Assembly (NCBI GenBank): GCA_905250115.1
Contig: CAJNOI010000054.1
Location: 499,277-563,276 of the forward strand
Reading direction: 5' to 3'
Source of the DNA: Adineta steineri
Lineage: Eukaryota > Rotifera > Eurotatoria > Adinetida > Adinetidae
Length of the DNA stretch: 64,000 nt
Position 1 is the first letter of the stretch. Each line of letters opens with the position of its first letter. Under the pieces are notes generated by a model. It ran no database searches, had not been told where the DNA came from, and saw nothing but the letters and a program-made list of their open reading frames with translations. The position numbers were made by a program, and so were the translations under genes. Below are positions 34,690 through 47,933 of this stretch, piece after piece.

Positions 34690-36362
34690 TTTACTTTTTT
34701 TGTCTTCTTTCTATTACGAATACCAATTGTATTACTAGATCCGTTTGTTCTCTGCTTTTTTGATGTTGTTATTGTTGTTCACATGATCATCACACTGTGC
34801 GTGCCATCTTTCCCATTTTCTTCTTTTTGCTGTCAGATGTGTGTTGGTATACATGCTTGTCATTTTCTTCTTGTTTTCTGCATGCACACATAACGTCTGT
34901 AAACCGAGTCATACACATGCACACATACAACTTGCACGACTCATTCATTCTTTCTTTTTCTTCTTTTTTCTCTTTTTGGTTCTTCTATGGCTCCTCGTCG
35001 TTTGTCGTCCCGTAATTTTTTTTTGTCTTGTGTTGACTTATATTTTTCCCTAACTTTTTTTTTTCTTCTTCTTCTCGTTAGACTATAATTTAAAACAAAC
35101 ATGATCTACGTCCGGTTCGATCGGTGCGTTATTCTTTAAAAAAATGAAAACATAAAAAAGAAAGAAAATGCATTGATTAATGTATTATGTTAAACAAAAA
35201 ACATTTTACCTCGTTCTTTTTTCTTTTTATTCGTTTTAAAAGGATCAGTTGACTTCCCCTATTCTATTTTAAAATCAAGATTGTTTTGATAAAAAAGAAA
35301 TATTTGAGTACTTCAAGGTCAATAAAGATTTGCAATTGAGTAGATTAATCTTTCTTAGAATTTATATAAAAAGGAAAAAGAGGATTAAATTCTCTTTTGT
35401 TGATTGATAATATGAACATTAATGTCAATATCAATCGTGCATTTATAAGTGGATTGTTGGATTGTTATCAACAAGGGAAAAATATCTCTTTAATGAACTT
35501 TGCATGTTAGATTTTCGAAGATGTATTATATTGAAAATCTTTTATATTAATATAAACCGAAGGCTTGTTTTTACATTAATGAAATTTTTTTAATGAAAAA
35601 ATTGCTCCTAGTAATAATACTATAGTTAAGAATAAGAAGATTTAAACAAGAATTAAATTTTTATGATTAAATAAAATTCAGTATAGAAACAAAAACTAAT
35701 ATTTCTTTAATATCATTGTGATCATATGGTAATATAATTCGAAAGATAGTTAAGGGATTTCTTTATTTGATTAGAAAAGAGATTTGTTGATCGAATAGAT
35801 TGATCAATTTAATCATTACAATATGCATATATGATTTCTGTTAAAAACAAAGAAATAAAGTTGTTGTTTTTTTCGAGTTAAGTTAATATGTATTTAAAAG
35901 ACATGCAATATAAAAATAATTTTAAATTCTGCTTGAATAAACTTGTCTTGTTTTTTTCGTTCAACTTATTGTTCATTGTGGATAAGTAAATGAACTTTTT
36001 CTGACAGACTAAGCATGTCTTCTAATCTCTTATCATTTTTTTCTAAACATAGGCAGATTGTTGCATGAATGATTTCATTAAAAAGAAGTTTATATGATGA
36101 GAACAAGCACTCGCTTATGTTTATGAGTTTTCATTTCAACAAACATGCTAGCATATTTAAAAGTATTCTATATAATTTTAAAAAATGTCTTTTTCTTAAA
36201 ATCATGACTATTTATCTAGTCTAATTACATAGAACAAATATTAACAAAACATACAAAGGAATTCTTTTGTAAATAATAAAAAAAAAAAAAGAATTCTCAA
36301 CAAAGTGTCAATGAAATAGTTTCTTTATTTAAATTGCACGGTAATATATATATATATGATGA
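34690..36362. other. Intergenic DNA, no gene seen
   Basis: C/T-rich 3' UTR-like sequence at the start, then AT-rich DNA with an AT dinucleotide tract just before the gap at 36363. The segment may hide the missing 3' exon of the minus-strand coiled-coil gene, but I could not find it. Confidence 0.45.
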
Positions 36363-36372
36363 NNNNNNNNNN
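36363..36372. other. Assembly gap, 10 N
   Basis: Ten N between an AT tract and a poly-T tract, about 90 bp beyond the last recognisable exon of the coiled-coil gene. Confidence 0.95.
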
Positions 36373-36462
36373 TTTTTTTTTAATACTCTTATTGCTAATA
36401 TGATCCTTTCAGAAGTGACAGAATATAAGACTAATGAAAGAAAAATTTTGAGATTATCATAC

Positions 36463-39400
36463 TTAAAAACAAGTTCACTTAATCGTTTTGATTCACTTGA
36501 TACTCTTTCTTCAACTGATTGTTTTTCCATGGTAATTTCAAGATTTTTATATTGTATATCTTGAATAATTTTTTCTTTTTCAAAAATTGTTTCTTTATTA
36601 TATATTAATTCATTTTTAAGTCGTTCAAGTTCATATTGAAATTGATCACTACTATTTTGTATTTCACGTCTTTCACGTTCTGTTTGCTCTCTAGTAAAAT
36701 AAAAATCTTGTGTCAAATAAATAATTTTAAGAAATTCTTATACTTACAATCGAGATTTTATTGTATGTAATTTATTTTTATATTTAGCTGTTACATTAGC
36801 TACATTTTTTGCAAGTGATTTCGATTCAGCATCTATTTTTATCTAATACAAAAGAAACAAAATTTTCTTAATATATTTTTTAATATTTATACTTTTTCTT
36901 CTTCTAATTTTTCACAACGACGTGATGCTTGTTCAAATGCTGTTTGTAAATGTTCCAATTGTTGTGAACCAGTATTGATGCGTCCACATGCATCATCATA
37001 TTTAACTTTTAAAAATTTTAATTCATTTTCTAAAACACCTGCTCGTTGACGTTCTTGTTCAAAATCAGTATTGATATTTGTTTCAAACTAAAATTATTTA
37101 ACAAGTACTTAGTGCTTTTATATCTAAGCTCAGGAAAAAAAGTTTCTGTGTGTTATGAAACTGAAACCGGCAAAACTTGACCCACGCTTATGCTCACGCC
37201 TTGCATACCAGCAAGTTTCCCAAGAACTAATAAGTTTGTTTCGTGTTCCTGTACCACTTCCCAAACATCGGGATGGCGTAGGAGCGCGCTACTCAAGAGG
37301 TAGCATAGGCGTGAGCATCAGCGCGGAACAAGTTTTGCCGATCTCTGTTACAAAATAATATTGATTTGATCTGGAGAAATGCATAAGAATGATAGGACAA
37401 TTATTAACTTCTAGAGTTTCACATATCATTAGTTTTGTTTATTAGATAGAATCAAATGCGAATGGAGAGTGTTCTAAAAGTCTGTAAAAAAATCGTGAAT
37501 GTTTCTTGGTGCAAAAGAAATATTCAGATGAAATTGCGTTTATAAAGAGATTAGAGAGGTCCTTAAAATACCCTGAAATTTTCAGCTCGAACAAACATTC
37601 TTTTCCTGACATTTTTGTGAAAATTGGGTATCCTAGAAAAGAATCAATGGTTTTGACTGAAATTTCCTCTTGGACCAAATTTCATGTAGATGCTTCTATC
37701 TTTTAAGTTTTCTGCTCTCTATAAAATGATGAAAGGCTTATGCCAATCGCTCAAATAGTTATTCACCTTTTCTTTTCTCACGGACTTTTGGAGCATCCTG
37801 TAGATATTTGAATTTTTAACATATATTTCAAATACAGTGTAGTCATAGGAGATCTATGAGTGCTTGCATGTCGGATGTCTCAGAAATCTTATTAACCGCT
37901 AAACGAATCTATCGATTAGTTCCTATTTAATCAGTAACATCAAGATTTACTCGAATCCATTCATTAGACTGATACTCTAGAGACAAAGTGCTAGCACTTC
38001 TCCTCTGAATCGAATTGATTAATAAGATGAAAATTTCTTATACCTTTTCTTTTTCATGTAATTGTTTTCGTACATTATTTAATTCTGTTTTTAATGTATT
38101 TGCATGTTCAAGCATTTCATTATAACGTTCACGTAAAGTTAATAAATCATTTTCAAGTTGAATAATTTTGTTCTAAATATTCAAAACAAAAATATATTAA
38201 TATATAATTAATTTCTTCAATTTACTTGATTATTTGAATCTTCTTGTTGATTTCGATTTCTAGAAAAGTAAAAATCAAAAAAGAAAATTAATAATAATAA
38301 ATTATTTATACTTTAGTATTTGTTTTTCATTTTTTAATTCAATTTGAATATGATCATTATATTCATCTAATCGTTGAGTACATGCAAGAACATGTTTACG
38401 TAATATATCACATTTTAATTTTAATTTTTCCATATGAAATTGTACTGTTTCATCGGATGTTTCAAACTAAAAATTTTTCATTTAAAATAATCAGTAAAAA
38501 AATAACAGAATGATAAATATACTCGTTGTTCAAGTTGAATTGCTTTCTTCTCAGTTAATTCAAGTTCATGACGTACACGATCTATTTCACGTTCAAGTGT
38601 ACGTTGTTCAATTGAACTATGTATTTGTGCTTGTTCAATATCTGTTCGTTGAGATTTTTCCAACTAATTATGAATAAAAAAACTTTCTTTTCAAATTTAT
38701 TTCAAAATTTACTAAATATTTTAAACAATCATTTTCTTCTTGTTGTGATGCTGATTTTAATTTAAGTTCTTGTAAATCTTGTTCTGTTTGTCGTAATTGT
38801 TCAAATGTTGTTTTAATCATTGAAGTCGATGATGGATCTACATCTGTCTGTTGTTGATCTAATTTGTCATTTACAAGAGTAAATGTATATTCAAGTTTAG
38901 CACGAAGTGATTCTATTTCACGTTGTAATTCAATATTTTCTTGTTTAGATTTTTTTAATAATTCTTCCGTTCCTAAATAAGAAATACGTATGCATTACAT
39001 AGATGTAGAAACTGATATCAAAACTATTGTAGGTAAAGAATTAATGTGATATGCTATTAGTAAATCAGAGTTTATGCTCCGATATTGATATCTAAATAGC
39101 GCTCTACATCAAATATTAATGAAATCTAGCGAGATCATATAACTAATTATCGGCTAATAAAGCATTTTTTTTAAAATGAAAGGTAAAACTCTGTAATAAT
39201 AAACTATTTTAACCTGATAAATGACTTTCATCATTCATATGTTCTTTATATTCATGTGATGATGAACATGATTGATCAATAATATGAATAAGTCGACTTA
39301 TTTGTTCATTTTTTTCGTGTACAGTTTTCTCTAATTGTCGTTGAAATTCACTTTCAAGAAAATGATTTTGATTTTCAAGCATAGTTGTTTGTTCACGAAG

Positions 39401-41845
39401 ATAATGCACATCACGTTCAGCATAATTTATTATTTCACGTATTTGCTATTATAAATAAAAATACTTATATATATATACGTGAAGTTTTAGATTAATTTGT
39501 TATTAATTAACATTATATAAACTAATTCGAATTTATGATTGTGGTTGAAAGCTATGAAGAGTCCGACAAATATTCGATACAAGTAGATTTCGTAAGCCTG
39601 ATTGATTCATTTAAGTAAAGGTTCTGACAGAATCGATAGTTTTCCTCGGGAATATTCAGTTTTTCAAACATCTCCTTTTTCTCATTTTATGATAGTAGTT
39701 AGGGATGCAACGGTGACAGTTAGTCACCGGCTCACCGTATGAATTGGTAACCGGCCTGAACCGGTAATCGTTCCATCTTGAGGGTGTGGGCATTTATTTC
39801 ATCTATCACTTACGTCCGCCCCACACCCACACACACCCCTAAGATTTAACGTTTACTGGTTCAGACTGGTTATCGGTTAACACGGTTACCGGTTTAGATC
39901 GGTTACCGTCACCGTTGCATCCCTAATAGTAGTGTTTTTCTCTAAGTGATCAATACACACAACTTCAAAAGTTCGTTTAAAATAAACATGAGTAAAACTT
40001 CTGTAAATTGTTGGGTGGAATTGTCATTTCCATTATATGATCGTTATATTAAAGATTAATTAGTGTAAGGACGATATAAAGAAGAAATGGAAATTCTCAT
40101 CTATCCCAAAATTTCATTCTTTATCAATTACTCTATGAAAACAACATTTTTAGAGAAAAAATAATAGTATGAATAACAATTCTTGGAATGTTCCGGAGGC
40201 GTAACCTGGATTTTGGCAGTGCTTGAGCGCACAAGAAAATTTGGCTTGTAAAGCTAAAATAGGTGGGTGGGTGGCGCCCAACCCTAATCACATCAACAAT
40301 GATTAAGAGAGTTGAAATTAGGATGAAAATTTTTCGAGTCAATTTTATAATATTTTTTGTTTTGGCTTGAAGAGATTTTGTTTTTACCTTGAATGTTGAC
40401 AAATTCAAGAAATGTTATTCTCTTATAATCTTAGTTATGTCTGTGAAAGAAATTACATGACGAACCTTTATTCCTTCTACAAAATCTTTATCATCTATAT
40501 TAAGATCTTGAAATAAATGTCTAAAACGTTGTAAAATTGAAATCATAGCTTGTCCTTTTAACCATAATTTCATAATAATTTCACGTTCTTGTCCATCATG
40601 TAAATGAAATTCACGTTCAATTGCTTTCATAACATCTTGATATGAAAGAAGATCCTTAGAAAAAAAACACATTTCAATCATGTATAAGAAAAATATTTAT
40701 TTTGAAATAAATTTTACTTTTAAACTAACAGATGTTGGACGAATTAGAATTTCATTTGTTTCTGATGAACGTGTTGATGGTGAATTAGCATGTATTTGTG
40801 ATACAATTGGATTTTGTTGAACAAATTTATCCATTAAATTTGTATCATCAACCATCATGTTTAATTTTTTAGTTTGTTCATCTTTAATCTATATTAAATA
40901 CAAAGGAATTTTCTTCCTAATCTCTATTCTTTCTTGCTAGATGGAAAAGTGAATGTTGATCTTTTACGAAATTTTTTTTTCTTTTTTTTTTTTTTCTCAT
41001 CAGTTTTTACATACTGTATTTGTTTGCTTTATTAATTTAATATCTTGATCATCGGTATCAAATGCCTGAAAGAAAAAAAATATTTTTAACCTTATCAATT
41101 ATATACATTCTTTTCTCTTTTTTTTCTTTGTTTCATTTTATAGTAAATAAAATACGATGTGTATACAAAAAAAAAGAAATTAAATAAATTTGACTAACCT
41201 TTTCATGGTGTTGATGATTGTCGTTTGAATTTGTAGAAACTAAATACAAAAAAAATGAACTTTATTATATAATGAACGTTTAAAGGCACACTTTAAAAAT
41301 GAATTTTTCTTTGCACTAGAGAGAGAGAGTACACAGTGTATATCAATAAGAATAAAGAGTTGATACAAACGATTTCTTTTGTATATTATTACATACACTT
41401 TGAGACTGATATTAAAAGAAAGAATGAAGTCATAAGTTGCATAGACATTATTATTTGTTCATCTATAGATTCTTTATTGAGAAGAAGAAGAAAGAAAATG
41501 TATTATTTATCTGAATAGTTGCTATTCGATACTAACATCATCATGATGATAAGAAAAAAAGCAACAATATGTATATAAGAATAGGAATAATAGGCAAATA
41601 TTTATAAAAATTGTATAACCTTTGAAATATAAGTTTCCGATGCTTTTATAAAAGAACAAATGTTTAAATATGAAAAGATTAAGATTATAACCTTGAGGAA
41701 TGAGTGATGATTGTTTATGGACTTTGCTAGTGTTATCTGATAGATCAGAAGTTAATTTTTTAACTTTATGACGTTGAACTTGAATTACTGAATAGACTGG
41801 TAAGTCTTCATGAACTAATAAAGAAGGTAACGCTGGTAAAGACAT
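36463..41845 (-). CDS. Long coiled-coil protein, 3' end missing
   Basis: Fourteen exons can be chained from the ATG at 41845: 41692-41845, 41199-41239, 41015-41065, 40718-40888, 40466-40654, 39214-39445, 38713-38972, 38523-38663, 38312-38466, 38226-38259, 38044-38172, 36893-37087, 36748-36842 and 36463-36690. They total 2075 nt (about 691 aa) in one open frame. After a polar N-terminus and a compact helical region (about aa 140-210), almost everything is heptad-like coiled coil rich in Glu, Gln, Lys and Leu. This suggests a centrosomal, ciliary or cytoskeletal scaffold, but no specific family is recognised. The last exon ends in phase 2 before a GTATGA donor, so the 3' end lies in or beyond the gap at 36363. 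An acceptor at 36406 would carry the frame into that gap. Confidence 0.75.
37167..37342. repeat. GC-rich inverted-repeat insertion in an intron
   Basis: Arms 37167-37204 and 37303-37342 are near-complementary, sharing CGGCAAAACTTG, ATGCTCACGCCT and a GCG block. The insert is much richer in G and C than the surrounding intron of the coiled-coil gene. A small perfect hairpin (stem GCTAC/GTAGC, 7-nt loop) lies at 37288-37304. No protein is encoded. Likely a MITE or SINE-like insertion. Confidence 0.6.
37460..37802. mobile_element. Mariner-like non-autonomous element
   Basis: The right end, read on the minus strand, is TACAGGATGCTCCAAAAGTC and the left end is GAGTGTTCTAAAAGTCTGTA. Together they form imperfect terminal inverted repeats of the mariner type. 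The right end resembles that of the element ending at 11826. About 340 bp, no transposase frame. Inserted in the same intron of the coiled-coil gene as the GC-rich hairpin. Confidence 0.55.
39700..39925. mobile_element. hAT-type MITE with 8-bp target duplication
   Basis: Both ends read TAGGGATGCAACGGTGAC, an 18-bp perfect terminal inverted repeat. The element is flanked by identical 8-bp copies of ATAGTAGT (39692-39699 and 39926-39933). The size (226 bp), the TAGGG ends and the 8-bp duplication are classical for hAT-derived non-autonomous elements. The inside is rich in CCGGT-type words that continue the imperfect inverted repeat. It sits in an intron of the coiled-coil gene between exons 40466-40654 and 39214-39445. 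Confidence 0.92.
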
Positions 41846-42709
41846 ATTTTATCGATCTAAAAATGAAATATATCTATGTCATATAAAAGTTATAGGTTAG
41901 TACAATAACTAGTTCTTTCTTATCATTTTTTCATAAAATATTTATCTTATCATCTGCAAACGAATAGTTACGAGTAAATTTTTTTTGTCATTCTTTATAA
42001 TCACTATCATATGTTGATAAAAATCTTAATAGTTCGTCAAATATACTACGTGAGAACCACAAAACTTTAAATCTAATTACAAGAAAATCTTTTCACTATG
42101 AGAAAATATATGAACTTTCAGGAATTAGACAAGGTAGAAGATAACATTTTTCTTCGAAGTCATATTGAACGCTTTCGATCATCAATATTAAAATACGAAT
42201 ATTTTTAACTTGAAAATATTCTCCGTATTGATCTTAATATAATTATATTTCGATGCCATACCGTTATATTTGATTTATTTTCCAAATGCTTCGTAATTTC
42301 AATATCTTTATTCGAGAAATCAATCTTAATTAATTTTTTTCTTTTTCTGAGAAAACTAGCATTATTAGTCATAGATGCTCTTGCATCATATTCTTATATC
42401 GAATATCTGAGTTTACATCCATTGTATTGATAAATCAAACTACATGTTAACATAAGAAAATATCATATCAAAGTTGCATGCATTTATAAAAGTATGTTTT
42501 ATTCCTGTAAATCAAAAGAATATCATGCTTGTTTGGAGTATATTTAAGATAGATAACAAATCAAAATCTTGTAATATCAAGAAAATTTATTTGACTTCAT
42601 TTATTAGTTTTCGGTTAATCCTAATAAGATTTTATATATCACAGAAAAAGAGAATAAAAACAAAAACCCATGCAAAAAATTGTTATATTAACGAGAGAGA
42701 CAAAAAAAC
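41846..42709. other. Intergenic DNA between two minus-strand genes
   Basis: AT-rich spacer between the 3' end of DZANK1 and the 5' end of the coiled-coil gene. It should hold the coiled-coil promoter. No gene was recognised. Confidence 0.5.
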
Positions 42710-45700
42710 TTATGATCTTTCTGATGAACGATAACCATTTGTAGTTTTAATTCTTGCATCATCATCATCATAGTAATTTTTTATTTGTCGATTTAGCATT
42801 TGTTGACCACGATTCGATGAAATAACTTGTAATAATTCTGGACAATTTTGTTTTGCTGCTAAGTCAACAACACTTTCTTTTTTATCATTCACCCAAGTTA
42901 CATCACCTCCGTGTCTTTAAGACAAACAAAATTATTGATATTTATTAATTTTTCGAAAAATTCACTTACTGAATAAGAATTTTTAATGATTCAATACCAT
43001 CAGATCCTAATAAACAAGATTCATGTAACGCTGTAGTACCTCGTCTAGAAGGAAAAAATCGATGTTATTCTTGATACTATATAAAATTTTATTTATAATA
43101 CGTACGGTCCGCGTTTATCTAATTTAGCGTGTCCATCTTTAATCAATGTTTCTAAACATTCGACATGTCCATTACGTACAGCTAATTGAATGGCAGTATA
43201 ACCATCTTTATTACGACCATTTGCATCTGCCTTTTTTTCTTTCAATAATCGTTTAATTTCTTCTAATACATTGATATGCCGTGATGATTTTTTATTATCA
43301 CTATGATGAGTACTTTTCTTTTCAAGTAATTTGATTAAAGCATGATTTGGCTATAAGAAAAGATGATTAAAATACATAAGTTTGTAATAAAATATATATA
43401 TATTCTTACACTATCTGTATCAGAGACAGTAGTGGATTGCGGTCGTTTTCTAACTTTACTTCGATGAGATTTATCTCTAGTATATTCATCTTCAAAAAAG
43501 AAAAAAATAGATAATCTTTTAAGAAGATAATTTGAATAAAACTACCATCAGAATTAAAACCACTTGAAAATGGTAAACTACGTTCGTTGTTCATAACATA
43601 ACGTTGATTTGTTTGATCAATGTGTAACGATGGTTGAGAAAGATTTTCCGGCTTACGAAATACGCTTCGTACTATTATTTGATCTTCAGTTTCCTCAACA
43701 GTTGCATGAACCATTTTACCCATACGAGGTTCACCTAAAAGCAAATAAACATTTCTCGTTATTCATTCATAATTTTCTATTATCTATAAAGATACATTAA
43801 AATTCTTTGAATTTTTAAATCTTTAGACTATTACCAATTAATGATCGAAATTCCGGTCGATTCGTTGCATAAGCTTTTAAATGAGCATATACATGATCTA
43901 CTTGTTGTTTCCAATATCCTTTTCCAGGACTAGCTGATGTTAATACTGGATATCGTTCTTTAAATTCTTGAGTTTCTTGTAATTGTTTATTTTGTGTTAT
44001 TAAAGTATCGACATCTTTTGGACTTGGATAATAAATTCCATAGGTTTGTGTAGCCGCTTCATTTTTTATGATAAAACTTGGTTGACGAGTATTATTAAAT
44101 GTTGTATTTGTATTTAACAACATTGGATTAACTGAATGACGTGTTAAAGTCTAGATAATAATAAAATATTTTCTTATTTTATATAATTAAATCTAATTTA
44201 CATTAGCTATGACTGATGAAGTTGGAATAGATAAATCATTTCTAAATCGTGAGTCAATAACTCGTACAGGTGCTTCCATAACACATCCACATGATGAACA
44301 AAATTTAGCATTAGGATCATTATTGGCTCGACATTTCGTACATGAAACTGGTATAGAAGGTTTCTCTGGATATGATCCACACCAATCACAAAATCGAGCA
44401 TCAATATTATTGACTCGTAAACATTTCGAACAAGTCATCATTGTATCTGATAGTATGGGTACAGATACAGAAGCTCGTATTTGCTAATGAAATATAATTA
44501 TAAACAAATTCATAGAAAAACAATGGACGAGAAAAAAGTATTTACAGGTGTTGATGTTGGGATTAGTATACTTTCACAGATATAGCATGCTCGTAAATGT
44601 CTTGGATTTGCTGATTTACATTGAGGACATATAATTGTAGTCTAAAGAAGAAAATTCATATTGAATGATTTAGAAAATTATTTATATTTAAACCTGATTT
44701 TGAACTTTTGGTCTTTGTGGAGGTTCAGATAATCCTGATGTTTCACAAACAGCACATTTTTCAGAATTAAATGGAATTGTAGATTTACAATTTGCACAAG
44801 TATTCACCTATATACATAATAATGAAATAAATATTTGTCAAAAGAAAAATGTTTAATTACTGAATGATTCTCTGGTAGAATTTGTGTTAATTTTTTCCAT
44901 GGTCGACCACATGATGTACAAAATCGTGTATATGCATCAGTCATTTTAGGTGCAAAACAATGAGCACATCTAAACAAAATAAATTTGAATTGTCACGTTT
45001 ATGTTTTTTGTTTTATGTAACAAACTGTAAAACTTCTGGTGGTTTTTGTGAATCGACATTTATATATTGAGGTGAATTTTCTTGTGAAAGTAAATTATTT
45101 CTTGAATGATATAATGAATCTAAAGAAGAATTCAATTAATAAACAAATCAACTTTATCTCTTTATTATTATACCAGGTAAGTTACGATCATGATCATCAT
45201 GAACTCTTCTCATTAATTCCTAATAAAGAAAAAGAATAAAATAAATCAATCATTTATGCGGTTATGCTTTAGAGATATAGAAAAGATGTTCAAACTAAAA
45301 CAAATTTTGAAAAATTCCTGCGCATAATTATTTTGCATTGAGACATTGAATTTTGATCTATAATATAAATACAATTGTTTGTATCATATATATTTCATCT
45401 AATTTGTTTGTGGATTATAACAATAATTGAAATACGTCTACTACTATTGCTCAGAGCACGTTGTTATACTCGCTAATGAAGAGAGGTGTTGATTGGCTGA
45501 AAGTTTGTTTCTAACCTTACAATATAATGAGAATGATGACTGCATCTGTCAAAGTTTCGAAGCTATTAGTCAAGGAAGTGATTAACACTGTTTGCAAATG
45601 TTTTGCTTATGAGCTCAAATTAGAAATAATCTTCCATTATGATAACGAGACTTTTGATCTCGATTTCAATAATACGCAAGAAGATGATAAACTATCAATC

Positions 45701-46820
45701 AAACAGAAGCTTTTGTTTGCAACATAGCGATGATATAGAGTTGAAATCTCTATGCTGTTCTATATTTAAAAATTCAATATTTTAGAAGAAAAGAACGGTG
45801 AAGGCGAATTCTTCAAGGTTTACTCTAGTCTCGAAGTGTCTTTTACATGCACAAAATACGAGCACAAAAGGCAACATAGTTATCCGTTTGATATATCAGC
45901 CTACTTATGTTGGTCATATGCTTTCATCAATCTGATCTTCCCACTTACTAATATTATAACAATACTTGAATGAAACAAAAGAATAGTATACAGAACACAT
46001 ACAAACTGAAATCCAAGATTCAGGAAAAAAATATTATTCAATTTGTGTCATAGAAAAGAATGTCTCTAAGTCAGACACTATACGTTAATATAGTAATAGA
46101 TCATTGTATGAAATGCATAAGACAACGATCGATATAAAATAATAAAAAACACAATGAAGAGACTTTATGTTCAGTTCATTTTTTAAACTCTGAACTTTGA
46201 TTAACTGTGGTAATCATTAACGCCAGATAAAAACATGAATATATCTATTGTAATGTATCTTCATATTAAAAAATAGAATTGTTCAATTCAAAAGTTGTAG
46301 TTCAAAACAAATTCTAAGATCTGTACTCAGCATATAGACCTAGATAGTTTCTTTTCATGCTAAATCTTTTACCTTTCGTTCTTGTTGTAATTCATATAAA
46401 TATCTATTTTCATATTCATCTGATGTTAAATGATCCGATGGAACAATTTTAATGTCAAACATTTTTGTTACCACAATACTTTCTCGTATACCATTACTAA
46501 ACAAAATTGTTAACTTACTTTTCAGCATAATTCTTTTGAAAATTCTTTTACCGTGATACAGCCACAGCTTTAATTGGTACTTTACCACCATGAGCAAATT
46601 CTCTAGGAACATAAAATGGTTTCCTATATTGTATAGTTGATCGTTTTGTTGTTAATGTGATAAAAGCATCCGGTTTTGTACCATCTAATGTATAATATAT
46701 ATCTACATCGCTTGAATCACTACGTATTTCAATTAATGTATTTGTATCAATTAGAAATTGAGGTGTTTGTTCAACACGTAATGGAACTATATATGGAGCA
46801 GATATTGAACCAGAGATCAT
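42710..46820 (-). CDS. DZANK1: Double zinc ribbon and ankyrin repeat protein 1
   Basis: Fourteen exons: 46552-46820, 46373-46496, 45174-45219, 45026-45119, 44861-44969, 44694-44807, 44546-44641, 44202-44483, 43835-44150, 43546-43734, 43410-43489, 43106-43350, 42970-43044 and 42710-42914. Together they give 2244 nt, 747 aa, close to the vertebrate length of about 750. Order of parts: an N-terminal domain with I-Y-Y-T-L-D-G-T-K-P, then a series of zinc ribbons with repeated C-x2-C pairs (for example C-A-H-C/C-T-S-C, C-A-N-C/C-A-V-C, C-S-K-C/C-D-W-C, C-T-K-C/C-S-S-C), a linker, then ankyrin repeats (N-K-D-G-Y-T-A-I-Q-L-A-V and R-G-T-T-A-L-H-E-S-C). The protein is known from work on dynein-linked transport and photoreceptor cilia. 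It lies head to head with CDC45. Confidence 0.93.
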
Positions 46821-47045
46821 TTTATTTTAAAAATAAAATAAAAAAAAGGTTAGATGCGATGAAACCATCTCAAAACATTTTTATATCAATAGTTGGTTGT
46901 TAAGCGACATTAAAATTTTCATATGATTGGTTAATTTCTTTAACCAATAGAGAATAAAAAGAAATCAAGACAATAAATTGTAATAACATAAATTTGTCAC
47001 ATATAATTAAATTGTATATTAAACCGACACAAAAAAAAACGTAAT
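46821..47045. promoter_or_regulatory. Bidirectional promoter region, DZANK1/CDC45
   Basis: Only 225 bp separate the two start codons, which point away from each other. Both promoters must share this AT-rich stretch or overlap the 5' UTRs. An ATTGGTTAAT-type word near 46926 and its partial inverse near 46943 are visible. No further motif is claimed. Confidence 0.45.
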
Positions 47046-47923
47046 ATGGTATTTATACGTGATTTAAAACGTGAATTTTTTGAATTTATTTCTAAACAAC
47101 AACGCCGTTTACTTGTCTTTGTTCATCTTGATGTTGATAGTTTATGTGCTTGGAAAATTTTTCAACATTTATTACAATGTGAACATATAACATATACATG
47201 TTTACCTGTTTTATATAAATATGATGTACAACATGGTTATACGCAACATGAAAATAGTGGAATTAAATCAATTGTATTTATAAATTGTGGTTCAACACTT
47301 GATTTATATGATTTTTTATCACTTGATTCAATTGAAAATAAAAATGTTAATGATGAAAATAATTTAACATTATTTGTCTTAGATAGTTTACGTTCAATTG
47401 AACATCGTAACGTTTATGATGCTAAACAAATACGTATACTTATTCTACCAAATAAAATTGATATGGAAAAAAAACGTGTACCACAATATGAAGAATTATT
47501 TCATGAAATTTATGATGATGATAATGAAGAAAATAATGATGATAGTCAAAGTGATAATGATGATGATGATGATAATTCAAATATGAGAATTGAAAGTACA
47601 GAAGGAAGAGAAAAACGACTTAAACGACAATGGTTAAAAAAACGTGATAAAGCATTAGCTAATTATTATAAATATCGAACACATTCATATTCATCAGCAT
47701 TAATTATGTTTGAATTAGCTTATCTATTATCAAAAGATACAAATGAACAATTATGGTAAGAATAATAAAATTTTTTGCTTTTCAAATAAATTAATTATTT
47801 CATATTTTTTAAGGAATGCAATAATTGGTGTCACTGAACAATTATTACACGGACGAATAGATCGTGATTATTCTTCAATCACATGTTCTTCGTTTAAATC
47901 ATCATCAAAATCTTACACGTTCA
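47046..47923 (+). CDS. CDC45: CDC45 replication factor, 3' half missing at gap
   Basis: Two exons, 47046-47755 and 47814-47923, with a 58-bp intron splitting a Trp codon; about 273 aa before the gap, against about 566 aa for human CDC45. Seen in order: F-V-H-L-D-V-D-S-L-C-A, a DHH-like start matching the CDC45 N-terminus; an acidic stretch (about aa 157-182) and R-L-K-R-Q-W; then S-S-A-L-I-M-F-E-L-A-Y-L-L-S-K-D and A-I-I-G-V-T-E-Q. CDC45 is part of the CMG replicative helicase with MCM2-7 and GINS. Sequence right of the gap does not continue the protein, so the remaining roughly 290 residues are absent from this window. Confidence 0.88.
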
Positions 47924-47933
47924 NNNNNNNNNN
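47924..47933. other. Assembly gap, 10 N, cutting CDC45
   Basis: Ten N placed inside the coding sequence of CDC45. None of the three frames immediately to the right resembles the CDC45 C-terminal half. Confidence 0.95.

Noticed and set aside
37280-37304. tRNA-like D and anticodon arms
   Set aside because: The loop lacks U33, no T arm or acceptor stem follows, and the segment lies within a larger inverted repeat.
40190-40300. GC-richer patch resembling a transposon end (GGAGGCGTAACCTGGATTTT)
   Set aside because: No matching second end or target duplication found; too weak to call.
46519-46532. A 14-nt extra exon in DZANK1
   Set aside because: It has splice-like borders, but including it breaks the frame. 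Joining 46552 directly to 46496 keeps phase and restores the family sequence.
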